A stretch of DNA of 64,000 bases from Nostoc sp. NMS8 (GCF_017115045.1 NZ_JABXKK010000100.1:62001-126000), one strand, 5' to 3'; positions 43,130 through 52,661 are shown, counted from the first letter of the stretch. Program-made: numbers and translations. The notes: generated by a model from the letters alone, not told the origin.

Positions 43130-43758
43130 TTTAAATTTTGGATGCAGTGATTGAGGGTTTGAACTTTTTGGCTGAAGAACTAGTCATGATTCAAGAGCTA
43201 GAATTGCGATCGTTTGACTCACTCCTTTGATAAAAACCCAAATAGCTTTGGTGGGGTTTAGAACGAGAATGCTCATAAAATTGTACAATTTGCAACAGTT
43301 TTAGGGGCTGCCTATGTGGTAGTATTTTTACATAGGGACTACTCTTGGATCAGCAAGTGTGCCATCTGTTACAGAAGCGTAGTTGACTGGAAACCAGTAG
43401 AAATAACAAGGCAACATCTGCTGAAGTTGTAATTTACCCAGACTTGTGCGTTTACTTAAATTTATAAATATCCCAGATATTAATTTTAATTAGGTTTAAT
43501 TGGGTGCGTCATAAAAATAAGAAGTCAAAAGTAGTAATTTTTCAAATATCTCTTTAGCAAGTTGAAATTTTGAAGATTATGATATAGCGTCATTGATTAA
43601 TTAAAAAGTTGAATAAATGGCAATTTTGGCGTTTTGATTGCCAGCAGAGGAAGTTACTATTTCCTTAGAGGAACGCATCTCTTACAAGACATTAAAATAT
43701 AGTCGGAAAGAGAAAATCGCTAGTCAACTGCAACTGAGTCGAGTGAACGATAATAGCC
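43130..43758. other. Divergent intergenic region, 629 bases
   Basis: Between the hydrolase gene and the TonB-like gene. A small CCTATGT/ACATAGG inverted repeat lies at 43311-43335. An 83-codon frame at 43638-43889 overlaps the next gene and is not supported. Otherwise nothing recognisable. Confidence 0.5.
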
Positions 43759-45300
43759 ATGTCTTACGTCTCCCTGCTGAAAAATATACCAGACATCTTA
43801 AGCCAACCAATTGGGATAGCAGCGATCGCGTCCCTTGGTATCCACGGTGCGATCGCCATGATTGTGCCTTTGATGCCTATGGAGTCTAACAAGCCCAAAG
43901 AAACAGCATCATCCAAAACAGTCGGACTTTTGGAATTGAGCCAAGCCGACCAAAACCGTTTGCCCCAAACCACGCCCCAGGTTGGTTTACAACAATTTCC
44001 TCCAGTAGCACCACTTTCGGCACCGAACTTTAGCCCCCAAGCTGGATTAACCCCATTAGCGCCACCGCCATCCAGTCAATTTGTACTGCCTCCGCTCCCC
44101 GCATCATCAAATAACTATTCAGTCTCATCCTTGCCTACGAGGCAATCCTTGCGGATGATTCCTGGTGATAATTTACGATTTGACGCCTCTAAATTTGACA
44201 GTTCTAAATACAATACTGGCGCAAAATTTTCTCCATCAGTTCCTCGTGTCAATAATATTGCCAGTAATAATATTGCCAGCAATTATCAGCCATCTAAGCC
44301 GCTAGCTTTAAATAGATTGCCAGAATTGCAGGCACAGAAAATACCAGATAATATTCTGCAAAATCCCCAATCTCCAACATTCTCTAACACAACCCCCATT
44401 GCACCAGCACAGGGAAATATGACTTCGCCAATGACGCAACCAGTTAATAATGCGTCTAGAATTGCTCAAAACCCCCTGATAAATTCTCTAAAACAAGCTC
44501 CAAGAAATGGGGATGCTTTAATCGGGAGTAGGGGAATCACACCCCAGACACCTGATTTATCGGTGAAAGGAACTCAGCAGGCGATCGCACAGCTAGACTC
44601 CTACGCAAACCTGAGAAAAGAAGTCCAGCAACAATACCCCAACGCTGAACAAAAACCAGTCATTCGCCAAACATTACCTACGGATCGGCCGAATCTTCAA
44701 GGTGCCGTTTTGGGTGTATTGGTTGTAGATCCTGATGGTAAGGTCTTAGATATCAAGTTTCAAGACAAGCTAATTTCCCCGGAATTGCAACTAAAAGCAA
44801 GAGAATACTTCAACAAGCAATCCCCTAAGGGAGATAAACAGATTAGTTCTTATCCCTTTAACCTACGTTTCCAAAACAGTACTAACAATACTACTGAGGC
44901 TACTCAAGAGCAAAAGCCCTCGTCATTATCTACACCAGGAATAAATAACAATCAGCTTACGCCTTTACCAGCCGCTACTTCTAAACCGTTACCTGATTTG
45001 CGAATCAGAAATAACCAGCCTATGTCCTTACCGACAGGTATTCTGAAACCATTAGCTACACCAGGAGTCAATGGCAATCAACCTGAGTTCTCACCGGCAG
45101 CTACTCCCAAACCATTATCTGAACTGAAAATAAAAAATAACCAGTCCACGCCTTCATCAGCAGCTACTAATTCCGAAGCCTTATTGCTGCCAAGAGTCAA
45201 TAAGGGTCTGGCTACACCCTCGGTTGAATCCGATCAAAAATTAGTAGAAGTATTGCGTCAAGTGAAGGAAAACAGAGAAAAGTCTAATCCAGAGAAATAA
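43759..45300 (+). CDS. TonB-like protein with proline-rich periplasmic region
   Basis: A 513-residue protein. One N-terminal membrane helix (about residues 17-37) anchors it; residues 40-290 are Pro/Gln/Asn/Ser-rich and low complexity, as in the periplasm-spanning part of TonB. A compact domain at about 315-375 (GVLVVDPDGKVLDIKFQDKLISPELQLKA) resembles a TonB C-terminal domain, which energises outer-membrane receptors. A second low-complexity tail (380-480) has imperfect repeats of type PAATSKPLPDLRIRNNQ. No exbB/exbD neighbours. Confidence 0.72.
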   Translation: MSYVSLLKNIPDILSQPIGIAAIASLGIHGAIAMIVPLMPMESNKPKETASSKTVGLLELSQADQNRLPQTTPQVGLQQFPPVAPLSAPNFSPQAGLTPLAPPPSSQFVLPPLPASSNNYSVSSLPTRQSLRMIPGDNLRFDASKFDSSKYNTGAKFSPSVPRVNNIASNNIASNYQPSKPLALNRLPELQAQKIPDNILQNPQSPTFSNTTPIAPAQGNMTSPMTQPVNNASRIAQNPLINSLKQAPRNGDALIGSRGITPQTPDLSVKGTQQAIAQLDSYANLRKEVQQQYPNAEQKPVIRQTLPTDRPNLQGAVLGVLVVDPDGKVLDIKFQDKLISPELQLKAREYFNKQSPKGDKQISSYPFNLRFQNSTNNTTEATQEQKPSSLSTPGINNNQLTPLPAATSKPLPDLRIRNNQPMSLPTGILKPLATPGVNGNQPEFSPAATPKPLSELKIKNNQSTPSSAATNSEALLLPRVNKGLATPSVESDQKLVEVLRQVKENREKSNPEK

Positions 45301-45413
45301 TCATCCGCTCGTGATTTGGATAAAAAACTCCACGCCACTTGCGGAATGGAGTGTTAGGGCATGGGGAATGGGTAAGATTTCCCAATGCCCAATGCCCCAA
45401 GTTGTAAAAAATT

Positions 45414-45534
45414 GTAGGTTGGGGAGCCACTGCGTTGCGCGGGTTCCCGGCGTTGTAGCAAGTGGCGTTGGAGGCTTTGCCAAAGCCAATATCCTAATAT
45501 ATGTTGGGTTGCACTCCGCTCCACCCAACCTACG
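45414..45534. repeat. Element with 11-bp terminal inverted repeats (GTAGGTTGGG)
   Basis: GTAGGTTGGGGAGCC at the left is mirrored by GCTCCACCCAACCTAC at the right, 120 bases apart, with GC-rich dispersed-repeat sequence inside. A related short hairpin (TAGGGCGGGC/GCCCACCCTA) follows at 45609-45635. Together with heptamers they fill the 360 bases between the TonB-like gene and petJ; nothing else was seen there. Confidence 0.65.
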
Positions 45535-45660
45535 TCTAATGCACTAGTTCATCGTAGATTCATAACATATAGTTAATTTTGGAGTTCGTTAGCGTAAACT
45601 TGCTCCTATTAGGGCGGGCTTTCGGGCCCACCCTACAAGAACTAGACGGTATAGCTGAAT

Positions 45661-46005
45661 TTACCAGCCTTGTTCTGCATTCTGAAAAACGTAAGCAGCT
45701 ACCTCCAGAATATCCTCAGCACTTAACTTATCTTTAAAAGCAGGCATGGCATTTTTACCATTTTGTACTTGGTGGATAATCGCCTGGATTGAGTCACTAT
45801 CATAATTTTCTAAGTATTTTGATAATGCTTCCTTTTTCAAAGTTTTCTGAATAATCAGGATATTACCGCCACCGATATGGCAAGAAGCGCAATTAGCCTC
45901 AAAAATTTTAGCACCGTTGGATGTTTCGGTAGCTAGTGCTGGACTAATGAATGTCAATTTGAATATGGCGATCGCCGACATTAAAATTAATAAAAGTATT
46001 CTCAA
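45661..46005 (-). CDS. petJ: Cytochrome c6
   Basis: A 114-residue lumenal c-type cytochrome that carries electrons from cytochrome b6f to photosystem I, alternative to plastocyanin. TTG 46005 is chosen because AGGA lies about seven bases upstream and it gives a complete signal peptide (cut after ALA, near residue 26). Heme motif CASCH is near 41; the Met ligand is in AMPAFKDKL near 86. It lies 250 bases downstream of petE on the same strand; copper-dependent switching between the two is known in cyanobacteria. Confidence 0.95.
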   Translation of the reverse strand: MRILLLILMSAIAIFKLTFISPALATETSNGAKIFEANCASCHIGGGNILIIQKTLKKEALSKYLENYDSDSIQAIIHQVQNGKNAMPAFKDKLSAEDILEVAAYVFQNAEQGW

Positions 46006-46256
46006 CAGAATTTCCTCGCAACAAGCCTCCAGGAAGAGTATAAACGCGATTAATCCCCGATTAAGTCAAATTTGATCAAAATTGGCGGCAACGAGTTCAC
46101 TCCTCTATCGCTACAGGTTACTTAGCGTCTTTGGGAAGGATAGAACTTGTTGCCGCCAGCCATTGATGTCTTTTGTGCGTCACTCTAAGAGTGTGGCGTG
46201 TTGCGATGAACTAATTTCAGTGAGTAATCACCTTGTGCCAAACGCTGGTGTTTCTA

Positions 46257-46673
46257 TCATTCGACAGTGATTGTACCAACCATGCCAGCACCACGGTGAG
46301 GAGTGCAGTAGAAAGTGTAGTTGCCAACAGGCGCGTCTGCGGGGAAGGTTGTTGTTGTGGTTTGACCAGGATTCAACAGCAACTTTGTATGAGACAGGGA
46401 TTGTGCTAGAGTGGCATCCTTATTAGGGTTTTTGGAAGGATCAAACACAACATTGTGGGGAGCAAGTTTGTTGTTCACCCATTCAACTGAGTCACCTGGT
46501 TTAATTGTCAACTTTTTAGGTTCAAATTGCAGCAGTCCTTTATCGCTACCTAATTTCACCTTGTAGGTTTCAGCTGAAGCACTGGGAGTAAAAACAGCAA
46601 AGCTGCTAACAACTAAAAGGATTGTCAACACAGCTAAACTAAGGCGTCGCCAGCTTATCGAAATTAATTTCAT
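46257..46673 (-). CDS. petE: Plastocyanin
   Basis: A 138-residue copper protein with signal peptide ending SASAE (near 34). Copper ligands are all present: His in APHNVV, and Cys, His and Met in FYCTPHRGAGM. AGGAGAG precedes ATG 46673. It is the copper-replete counterpart of petJ next door, and cotranscription is possible because both are on the minus strand. Confidence 0.97.
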   Translation of the reverse strand: MKLISISWRRLSLAVLTILLVVSSFAVFTPSASAETYKVKLGSDKGLLQFEPKKLTIKPGDSVEWVNNKLAPHNVVFDPSKNPNKDATLAQSLSHTKLLLNPGQTTTTTFPADAPVGNYTFYCTPHRGAGMVGTITVE

Positions 46674-46809
46674 AGCTCTCTCCTAACAAACAAATTTTTT
46701 TCCCTTTCTCATTTTAAATAAAATCAACGCCAAATATGACAATCTGTCATAGATAAATTTTTTTTTAATATATGGAGAGAAATTTATTGCAAAAACCTGT
46801 GTGATCAGA

Positions 46810-46902
46810 GGGGAATGGGGAATGGGGAATGGGGAATGGGGAATGGGGAATGAATTCTTCTCAATGCCCTATTCCCAATGCCCAATGCCCTATTCCCAAT
46901 GA
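46810..46902. repeat. Six tandem GGGGAAT heptamers and a mirrored block
   Basis: 46810-46851 is six perfect copies of GGGGAAT. After 11 bases, AATGCCC/TATTCCC units at 46863-46902 give a partly complementary block. The pair lies just after the psbV stop in the petE-psbV spacer. Confidence 0.88.
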
Positions 46903-46916
46903 CTCAGTTCCAGGAT

Positions 46917-47408
46917 TTAGTAATAGATTTTTCCGCCTCCCCACTTAGTACCAACGATTTTGGGTTGTAAAAGAATATGACCGGCGATCGCCTCCAAGTC
47001 ATCATCTGTCAGATTTCGCACTGCTGTGAAAATATCTGCGCTTTTGAGACTGGGGTGTATTTCGGAAATCTCTTCTTCCCCGTCGTAAGTAGTGGGATTT
47101 TTCAGGTAATCAACTAAGCCTTCAATGTTATTACGGTTGGGTGTTGCCAGTGCCAGGTCTTCTGGAGTGAGTCCCACGTTTTGATTTGTCTTGGTAACTC
47201 CACCAGCATGACATTGGGCGCAAGCGTAATTAAATAAGCGTTTGCCTTCTTTTACTTGTTTAAGGCTGAGTACGACGGTATCACCTTGAGTATTTAATGG
47301 CACTGTTCGGGTAGCTTTGTCCAGTTCCACTGCCGTCGCGCTACCGACAAGCAACTGAAACGAGAGTAAAACAGTAGCCACAACAACGCCAATTAGTCTT
47401 CTAAACAT
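46917..47408 (-). CDS. psbV: Cytochrome c-550 of photosystem II
   Basis: A 163-residue extrinsic subunit of the oxygen-evolving complex in the thylakoid lumen. Signal peptide ends SATAVE (near 27); heme motif CAQCH is near 63. The mature region LDKATRTVPLN and the C-terminal KIVGTKWGGGKIYY are typical. AAGGGGA precedes ATG 47408. It is upstream of petE and petJ on the same strand, forming a photosynthetic electron-transfer cluster. Confidence 0.97.
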   Translation of the reverse strand: MFRRLIGVVVATVLLSFQLLVGSATAVELDKATRTVPLNTQGDTVVLSLKQVKEGKRLFNYACAQCHAGGVTKTNQNVGLTPEDLALATPNRNNIEGLVDYLKNPTTYDGEEEISEIHPSLKSADIFTAVRNLTDDDLEAIAGHILLQPKIVGTKWGGGKIYY

Positions 47409-47543
47409 GTTTCCCCTTAAAAATTTTGACGCTCAACACAGCTAACTAAGAACGCGATTCTCAATCTCCAAGCTGCTAATTGCTAATGACTCATTGTTTT
47501 TTATCATTAGCTATCAGTGATTAGCCAAAGCCGAGATAACCCT

Positions 47544-47759
47544 TTAGGTGACTTCGTTATCGCCCACCGAGTCGCTAGTACCTTTTGGGCGTATTTCAGA
47601 CGATATTTGGGAAATAATTGCCTTTGCATCTTCTAACGCCAAACGGGTCTTTTGGTGTTTGTAGGCGATTCCCAGTTGGTTGCACAGAGAAAACACTTTT
47701 TCTACAGGAATGCTGTAGTCGGCTGCTATCTCTGCGATCGATAGGTCTGCAAAACCCAT
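47544..47759 (-). CDS. Small IF2_N-like protein
   Basis: A 71-residue protein with the helical IF2_N-like fold: DLSIAEIAADYSIPVEKVFSLCNQLGIAYKHQKTRLALEDAKAI. In the full-length family it is the N-terminal module of translation initiation factor 2; here it stands alone. Cyanobacteria carry such small standalone versions next to psbV, function unknown. ATG 47759. Confidence 0.75.
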   Translation of the reverse strand: MGFADLSIAEIAADYSIPVEKVFSLCNQLGIAYKHQKTRLALEDAKAIISQISSEIRPKGTSDSVGDNEVT

Positions 47760-47913
47760 AATGCTTATTAACTGATAGATAGAGATTGAGTCTCTGTAAT
47801 ACCAATATCACGTTAGGAGTCCAATTTGTTGCCCAAAATACTGTTTGGGGATCGGGAGGGGGCAGGGGGCAGGGGAAGCAGGGGAAGAATTTTTAACTCT
47901 TGACTAATGACTA

Positions 47914-48755
47914 TTAGCCTTTTTCTCCAGTGAAGGTGACGCTTTGGATAAAGTAACGATTAAAAAAGGCGTAAATACCTAAAGCTGGCAGGGTAAAGAC
48001 CATAGAAGCCGCCATTATGTAGTTCCAATAGCTGATGTATTGACCTTTGAAGGTGTTCAGGCCCAAAGGGAGGGTAAACATTTCTGGGTCAAATAGGATA
48101 ACTATAGGTAGTAAGAAATTATTCCAACTTCCCATAAACACAAATACTGCTTGTGCTGCTAGTGCTGGCTTTGCCAAAGGTAAGACAATATGTCGGAATA
48201 TCCCAAAGGTATTTAAGCCATCGAGTTAAGCGGCTTCTTCTAGTTCTTTAGGAAAATTAACAAAAAATTGCCGCATCATGAAGATAAAAGTGGCATTCAC
48301 CATGCTAGACGCTATCATGCCTTGGTAAGAATTCAGCCAGCCGTAGACATCGCTTTTAAAATTAAAAATGTGGGAATTATGGTGATTTGCGCTGGGACTG
48401 CCAGCACAGCCAAGATTAGGAAGAACCAAAAACGCTTACCTACAAAATGCAATCTTGCCAAGGCATAACCAGCCATTGAATTTAACAACAAGTTTAAAAG
48501 GGTGACGCTGATTGCGATCGCTACACTGTTGAATAACCAGCGCCAAATAGCGGTTCTTGGAGAAAGATTTGCCTGTAGTTATCGAGAGTAAAATTCTTGG
48601 GGAGAAAGTTGGGTTCACTACTGACAATCTCTGATAGCGGCTTAAATGATGCTGAAAGTGCCCAGAGAAAGGGTAATTAGGGTAATGATGGCATAGAGTG
48701 TCAGCAGGACGTATAACAGGGCTTTGAGCCAGGATAAGCCAGAGGTGTTAGTCAA
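47914..48755 (-). pseudogene. Carbohydrate ABC transporter permease (MalG type), inactivated
   Basis: Translation in pieces recovers a MalG/LacG-type permease: LYVLLTLYAIITLITL, NFLPKNF, SMAGYALARLHFVGK, LAVLAVPAQITIIPTFLI, the EAA loop FPKELEEAAxLDGL and the C-terminal NRYFIQSVTFTG. Lesions: a CAA to TAA stop right inside the EAA loop (48226-48228), a frameshift near 48340, and at least one more in the N-terminal third. It overlaps the upstream permease by 4 bases (stop TGA with start TTG). Confidence 0.85.
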
Positions 48756-49292
48756 ATGCGTTCGCCTCCGAAAAGTCGCCGCTGAATCAAAGTAATGAGA
48801 ATGATCGCTGCTGCATATCCCATTTGTAAATTCTGAAATACAGCTTGATAAATCAGCAGCACCACAGTTAAGGTAGCGTTGTTCGGCCCACCAGTAGCGC
48901 CAGAGAAGATATAAGACTGCTCAAAAAGTTGAAAAGTCCCAATCACCCCCATTGCTACCACAAAGAAGGTTACAGGCTTAAGCAGGGGAAGAGTAATGTA
49001 GATAAATTGCTGCCACCCATTTGCACCATCGAGTTCCGCCGCCTCATAAAGTGTTTGGGGTATATCTTGCAACGCCGCCAGATAAATCACCATGAAAAAC
49101 GGTGCAGTTGACTAAATGTTCATAACCGCCGAGAAGTTGGACTTTTTGCAGGGAAAGAAAAACGGCGTAGAAAATGGGTAACACTACAAAAGTTCCCAAA
49201 ACTAGAATTATGGGCATCATGAACATATACCCAGCCAAGTCTTCGGTGATGTTCCACCTGGGGTTACTCCGCCGCCTATTTATTTCATACAC
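48752..49292 (-). pseudogene. Carbohydrate ABC transporter permease (MalF type) with large internal deletion
   Basis: The N-terminus (LAGYMFMMPIILVLGTFVVLPI, FLSLQKVQLLGG) and the C-terminal third (MVIYLAALQDIPQTLYEAAELDGANGW, then QRRLFGGE) are clear, but the usual 110-120 residues between them are missing and the junction near 49115 is out of frame. A further short deletion lies before the C-terminus. With the downstream pseudogene it is the relic of a sugar-import operon. Confidence 0.85.
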
Positions 49293-49454
49293 TACTGAAC
49301 CTCCATCTAATCTCGCACTAACCCGGCTGTAGCGATGAATTGTGCATGATTATTTATCGTATTCCCAGACAAAACTAAAGACATTGCTTGTGTGCGTTAG
49401 CTGGATATGTCAGTTAGGGAACTATATATTTAGTTTCTTTGGGATGCTCACAAA

Positions 49455-51905
49455 ATGTCATATACAGCCTATTTACGTTCAATTAAAAGTAAACTTCAAA
49501 GAACTGGTAAAACTCAAAAAAATCTACGGATCAAAACCATCATAGAACAGTTTGGCTACCAGCGTAGAAGTCAATCATTCATAGACGATTTTAATACTGC
49601 CCTTGATGAATTGGGGCTTTGTGCAAATCCTCGGTTAGATTTACATGTTCCCTTAGATACAAAAATAGCTATTTCTATTAAAGGTGTAGAACCAACAAGT
49701 GAAGTTGTTGAATCTAAATCAATTTCAGCCAAACTAAAAGAGGCAATTTCAGTCAAACACGATTTTTTCTACTACTTGTTTGATTTTGGTTCTGAACAAG
49801 AATATGAACGATTTCAAGCGTGTTTAGATTCTCATCAGCCAGTAGGTATTTTTTTGATTCCACAAGGAGAAGATTTCTTCTGTGATATTGTTGTCAAAAT
49901 CTTTAATTATGAATTAATTAGAAAATATCAATATGGAGGCTATAGTAGTATACCCAAACTTGCCACTAAGAAAATTCCTACAAGTATTGCTTCAGATGAT
50001 AAAGATTGTGAAGATGAGCAAGAAAAACCCATTTTTGATGCTAGCATTTTTCAGTTTTATCGTTCAACCATGACCAGCATTATCCTTGGCAATACTGGTT
50101 TAGAGTTGCTTGATTCTGAAAAATTCGATCAGCAGTTTGAACAGATATCTCTATATGCAAATAAATATAATTCCGAACAGTTCTTCATTTTATTTCATTG
50201 TCCATCGGCATTAGAAATCCAAGCCCACCAGCAAGAAGATGCTTTAGGATACTTGGTAGATAGAGTTGCTAGTAAAATTCCTTTTACTTTTACTCTCAGG
50301 TGTAAATATCCAAATGAAGCATCTATTGAATATAAAGAGGAAGTGTACGCCCATTTCCGTCTACTGCTGGAACTTCCATATTATGAAATAGAGGAAGATG
50401 ATGCCTCTTTGCAAGATTATTTTGTTGAATTACAAAAGGCTCAAATACAGGCTGAGTCTCAGCTATTTCTGAAGATGAAGTCTGAGCATTTTTATACTCT
50501 GAAGTGGCAGCAAGAAAGTAAAGAATATATTTATCTTAAGTATTTTGCTATTAAAACATTGGAAAACTTAGGATATGGATTGTCTAATATTGACTGTGAA
50601 GTTGAGTTGACTTCTAGGGATGAAGAAACAATCGATGAAGATACATCCGATGAGGATGAAGAGTACCAAAGTGAAATCATAGAAGTCTATGTAAAAAATC
50701 AGGTAGTGGTTGAGATAGAAACTCTCAAATACCAAGAGTTTCAAGATAACAATCTCTTTTTAGATTCAATTAAAAGAGTTTTGAGAAAATCAAAAGTATG
50801 GCCAAATAAACTAGAAAGTCTTTGGTTGGTAATTCCCGGTTTTGAGATCGCACGCAACTATTACCAACTGAAAAAAGCTAAGGAAATATTAGAATATAAG
50901 TTTTCTGGATATTATGGCGATCGCTTCCAAGTTATAATCATGGCTCCTGATTATGAAAAACACCAATTAGTCCCGGTATCATTTGATTCTATCGAGTATC
51001 CATCTTTTAAGTATGGAGCCAAAAAACCTAGTTTAGTCCAAGCATATCCAATTACTAACCGCATCAAAGAATTTAAGCTTGACTTTAGCCAAGTACAAGG
51101 CCTAAACGAAGAAAAAGAAAAACTAACTAGACTTTTGAAGTTGCAATCTAAAGGACATAAAAGTTCAATTGGTGGAATTCTTTTCTATGGTTTACCAGGA
51201 TGCGGCAAAACTCTATTAGCAAATGCCTTTGCTAATGAATCTGGAAGATATTTCTTTAAGTTCTCTCCTGCTGATATTGTCAGTGTTTGGATAGGGCAAA
51301 GTCAAAAGAATATTCGAGATATCTTTGCTCAAGCTAAGAAAAAATCTCCTTCGCTTTTATTCATTGATGAGTTAGACAGTATTGGGTTTAATCGTAACGA
51401 AGACAACGCACACACAGACCAAAAGGCGACTATCAACCAATTACTGATAGAACTAAATAATCTGCAAAATAGTGATGTAATTGTCATTGCTGCTACTAAT
51501 TATTTGAGTGGTATTGATAGTGCTTTGAAACGTTCTGGTCGATTGGATTGGAAGATTCCTGTTTTTCCACCCGATAAAGCAGAGAGAATAGATTTGTTCA
51601 AACACTACCTGTCCAAAATTGATATGAATCAGCTAGTTAACTTGGAAATTCTGGCAGATAAAAGTGGGAGATTTACTTCATCAGATATTGAGTTGGTTTG
51701 TCGAGAAGTTAGAAATGCTATTCTTCTAGAAGAAATCAGTTCGGCTTTAACAACTTCAGATGTGATTACTTACATCAATAATCTGCAAGATGGTGGCTTA
51801 AGTCTTAACGAAGGACAAGTCAAAGAATTTTTGGAAGAGTGTAAGAGAATGAGTGTAAAGAATCCTAAGTTAGAAACTCTGAAATTAGAGTGGGGACTGT
51901 ATTAG
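49455..51905 (+). CDS. AAA ATPase with unusual N-terminal region, possibly nuclease-like
   Basis: An 816-residue protein. Residues about 555-800 are a classic AAA module: P-loop GLPGCGKT near 580, Walker B LLFIDELDS near 637, sensor-1 AATNY and arginine finger KRSGRLD near 695. The N-terminal 550 residues match no family I know; around 380-440, after an acidic stretch, EVYVKNQVVVEIET could be the core strand pair of a PD-(D/E)XK nuclease fold (inference). No HIP1 sites except one, and AT-rich codons, suggest recent acquisition. It stands alone beside pseudogenes. Confidence 0.85.
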   Translation: MSYTAYLRSIKSKLQRTGKTQKNLRIKTIIEQFGYQRRSQSFIDDFNTALDELGLCANPRLDLHVPLDTKIAISIKGVEPTSEVVESKSISAKLKEAISVKHDFFYYLFDFGSEQEYERFQACLDSHQPVGIFLIPQGEDFFCDIVVKIFNYELIRKYQYGGYSSIPKLATKKIPTSIASDDKDCEDEQEKPIFDASIFQFYRSTMTSIILGNTGLELLDSEKFDQQFEQISLYANKYNSEQFFILFHCPSALEIQAHQQEDALGYLVDRVASKIPFTFTLRCKYPNEASIEYKEEVYAHFRLLLELPYYEIEEDDASLQDYFVELQKAQIQAESQLFLKMKSEHFYTLKWQQESKEYIYLKYFAIKTLENLGYGLSNIDCEVELTSRDEETIDEDTSDEDEEYQSEIIEVYVKNQVVVEIETLKYQEFQDNNLFLDSIKRVLRKSKVWPNKLESLWLVIPGFEIARNYYQLKKAKEILEYKFSGYYGDRFQVIIMAPDYEKHQLVPVSFDSIEYPSFKYGAKKPSLVQAYPITNRIKEFKLDFSQVQGLNEEKEKLTRLLKLQSKGHKSSIGGILFYGLPGCGKTLLANAFANESGRYFFKFSPADIVSVWIGQSQKNIRDIFAQAKKKSPSLLFIDELDSIGFNRNEDNAHTDQKATINQLLIELNNLQNSDVIVIAATNYLSGIDSALKRSGRLDWKIPVFPPDKAERIDLFKHYLSKIDMNQLVNLEILADKSGRFTSSDIELVCREVRNAILLEEISSALTTSDVITYINNLQDGGLSLNEGQVKEFLEECKRMSVKNPKLETLKLEWGLY

Positions 51906-51940
51906 AGCTTGTTTCAAAAGTCTAAATTAATACTAGCCTC

Positions 51941-52057
51941 GGCGATTAGAAATCGGGGCTATACAGACTAAACCCACCTCCGTGAGTTTGAAAGACCTAG
52001 TTTTTGCTTAGTCCGCGCAGGCGGACTAAGTTTTTTTAGTAGCGAATTATATTCGCC
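51941..52057 (+). repeat. Four-hairpin MITE-like element, copy B
   Basis: Complete copy: GGCGATTAGAAATCG hairpin, CTATACAGACTAAACCCAC, hairpin at CCACCTCCGTGAG, TTAGTCCGCGCAGGCGGACTAAG hairpin, terminal GCGAATTATATTCGC hairpin. It lies 36 bases after the AAA ATPase stop and abuts the VapC pseudogene. Confidence 0.75.
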
Positions 52058-52066
52058 TAAACCTTT

Positions 52067-52447
52067 TCAAAACCAATTGATTCCCGTTAAAATTGTTACT
52101 TCCGCAAACTCTTGATCGGTAGTCACCAAACTTGCTGAATTTTGGATCGCCATTGCTGAAATAATTGCATCTAGTAGTTTCAACCGATATTGCTGGCGAA
52201 TTTTAATGATTTTATTAATCAAAACAGCATCACTCGCCACTAAATTGACAACCTCAACTCGTTGCAAAAACTGCTCAAAAAGCTAACAATCCTCTTGACT
52301 CAGCCCAGAAAACGCGAGAAATTCAATTTGGCTAATGACTGAAACTCAAATCCAATCAGCACCTTGAACTAATTGAATAAGTTGAGAATTTCCTTGAAGC
52401 AGAGCTACTATCGCATTCGTATCTAACACGTAGCGATTACCACTCAT
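52067..52447 (-). pseudogene. vapC: VapC-type PIN toxin with two in-frame stops
   Basis: From ATG 52447 the frame reads MSGNRYVLDTNAIVALLQG (PIN motif with first Asp), then TGA, VSVISQIEFLAFSGL, then TAG, and continues in the same frame through LKLLDAIISAMAIQ and SLVTTDQEFAEV to a normal stop. Both stops are explained by single base changes (GGA to TGA, CAG to TAG). The rest is a complete VapC of about 126 codons. It overlaps the antitoxin gene by 11 bases. Confidence 0.85.
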
Positions 52448-52661
52448 CGCGTAGATCCCTCTGCGCTCCTACCGCATCTCCTTGCCAAGTTAATCGCCCC
52501 ACCAAATCAGAGAAATCATAACTAGGTTGCTGCTTTTCCTCTGACGAAATTGGATTCAAAACAACTACAATATCCACTTCAACCGCCGCTAACTCCGTTG
52601 CAATATTAAGATTTAAATATCCTGCTTCATCGATTTTAGTTGTAAGTTTTAAAACTTCCAT
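52437..52661 (-). CDS. Antitoxin of a VapBC-type pair
   Basis: A 74-residue protein from ATG 52661 (an in-frame ATG at 52685 adds eight residues). MEVLKLTTKIDEAGYLNLNI at the N-terminus resembles the strand of small antitoxins, and the C-terminal YDFSDLVGRLTWQGDAVGAQRDLRDEW is the toxin-binding tail typical of antitoxins paired with PIN toxins. Its stop overlaps the toxin start. The toxin is broken, so the antitoxin is an orphan. Confidence 0.8.
   Translation of the reverse strand: MEVLKLTTKIDEAGYLNLNIATELAAVEVDIVVVLNPISSEEKQQPSYDFSDLVGRLTWQGDAVGAQRDLRDEW

Noticed and set aside
43638..43889. 83-codon ORF before the TonB-like gene
   Set aside because: Overlaps the start of a better supported gene in another frame and has irregular composition.
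46810..46902. CRISPR array
   Set aside because: The repeats are 7-base tandems without spacers. No cas genes or 25-40 base repeats with unique spacers occur anywhere in the window.
52067..52447. Stop-codon recoding of UGA/UAG in vapC, possibly by the UCA-anticodon tRNA
   Set aside because: One stop is UAG, which that tRNA would not read, and no other gene in the window uses in-frame UGA. Ordinary pseudogene decay is simpler.
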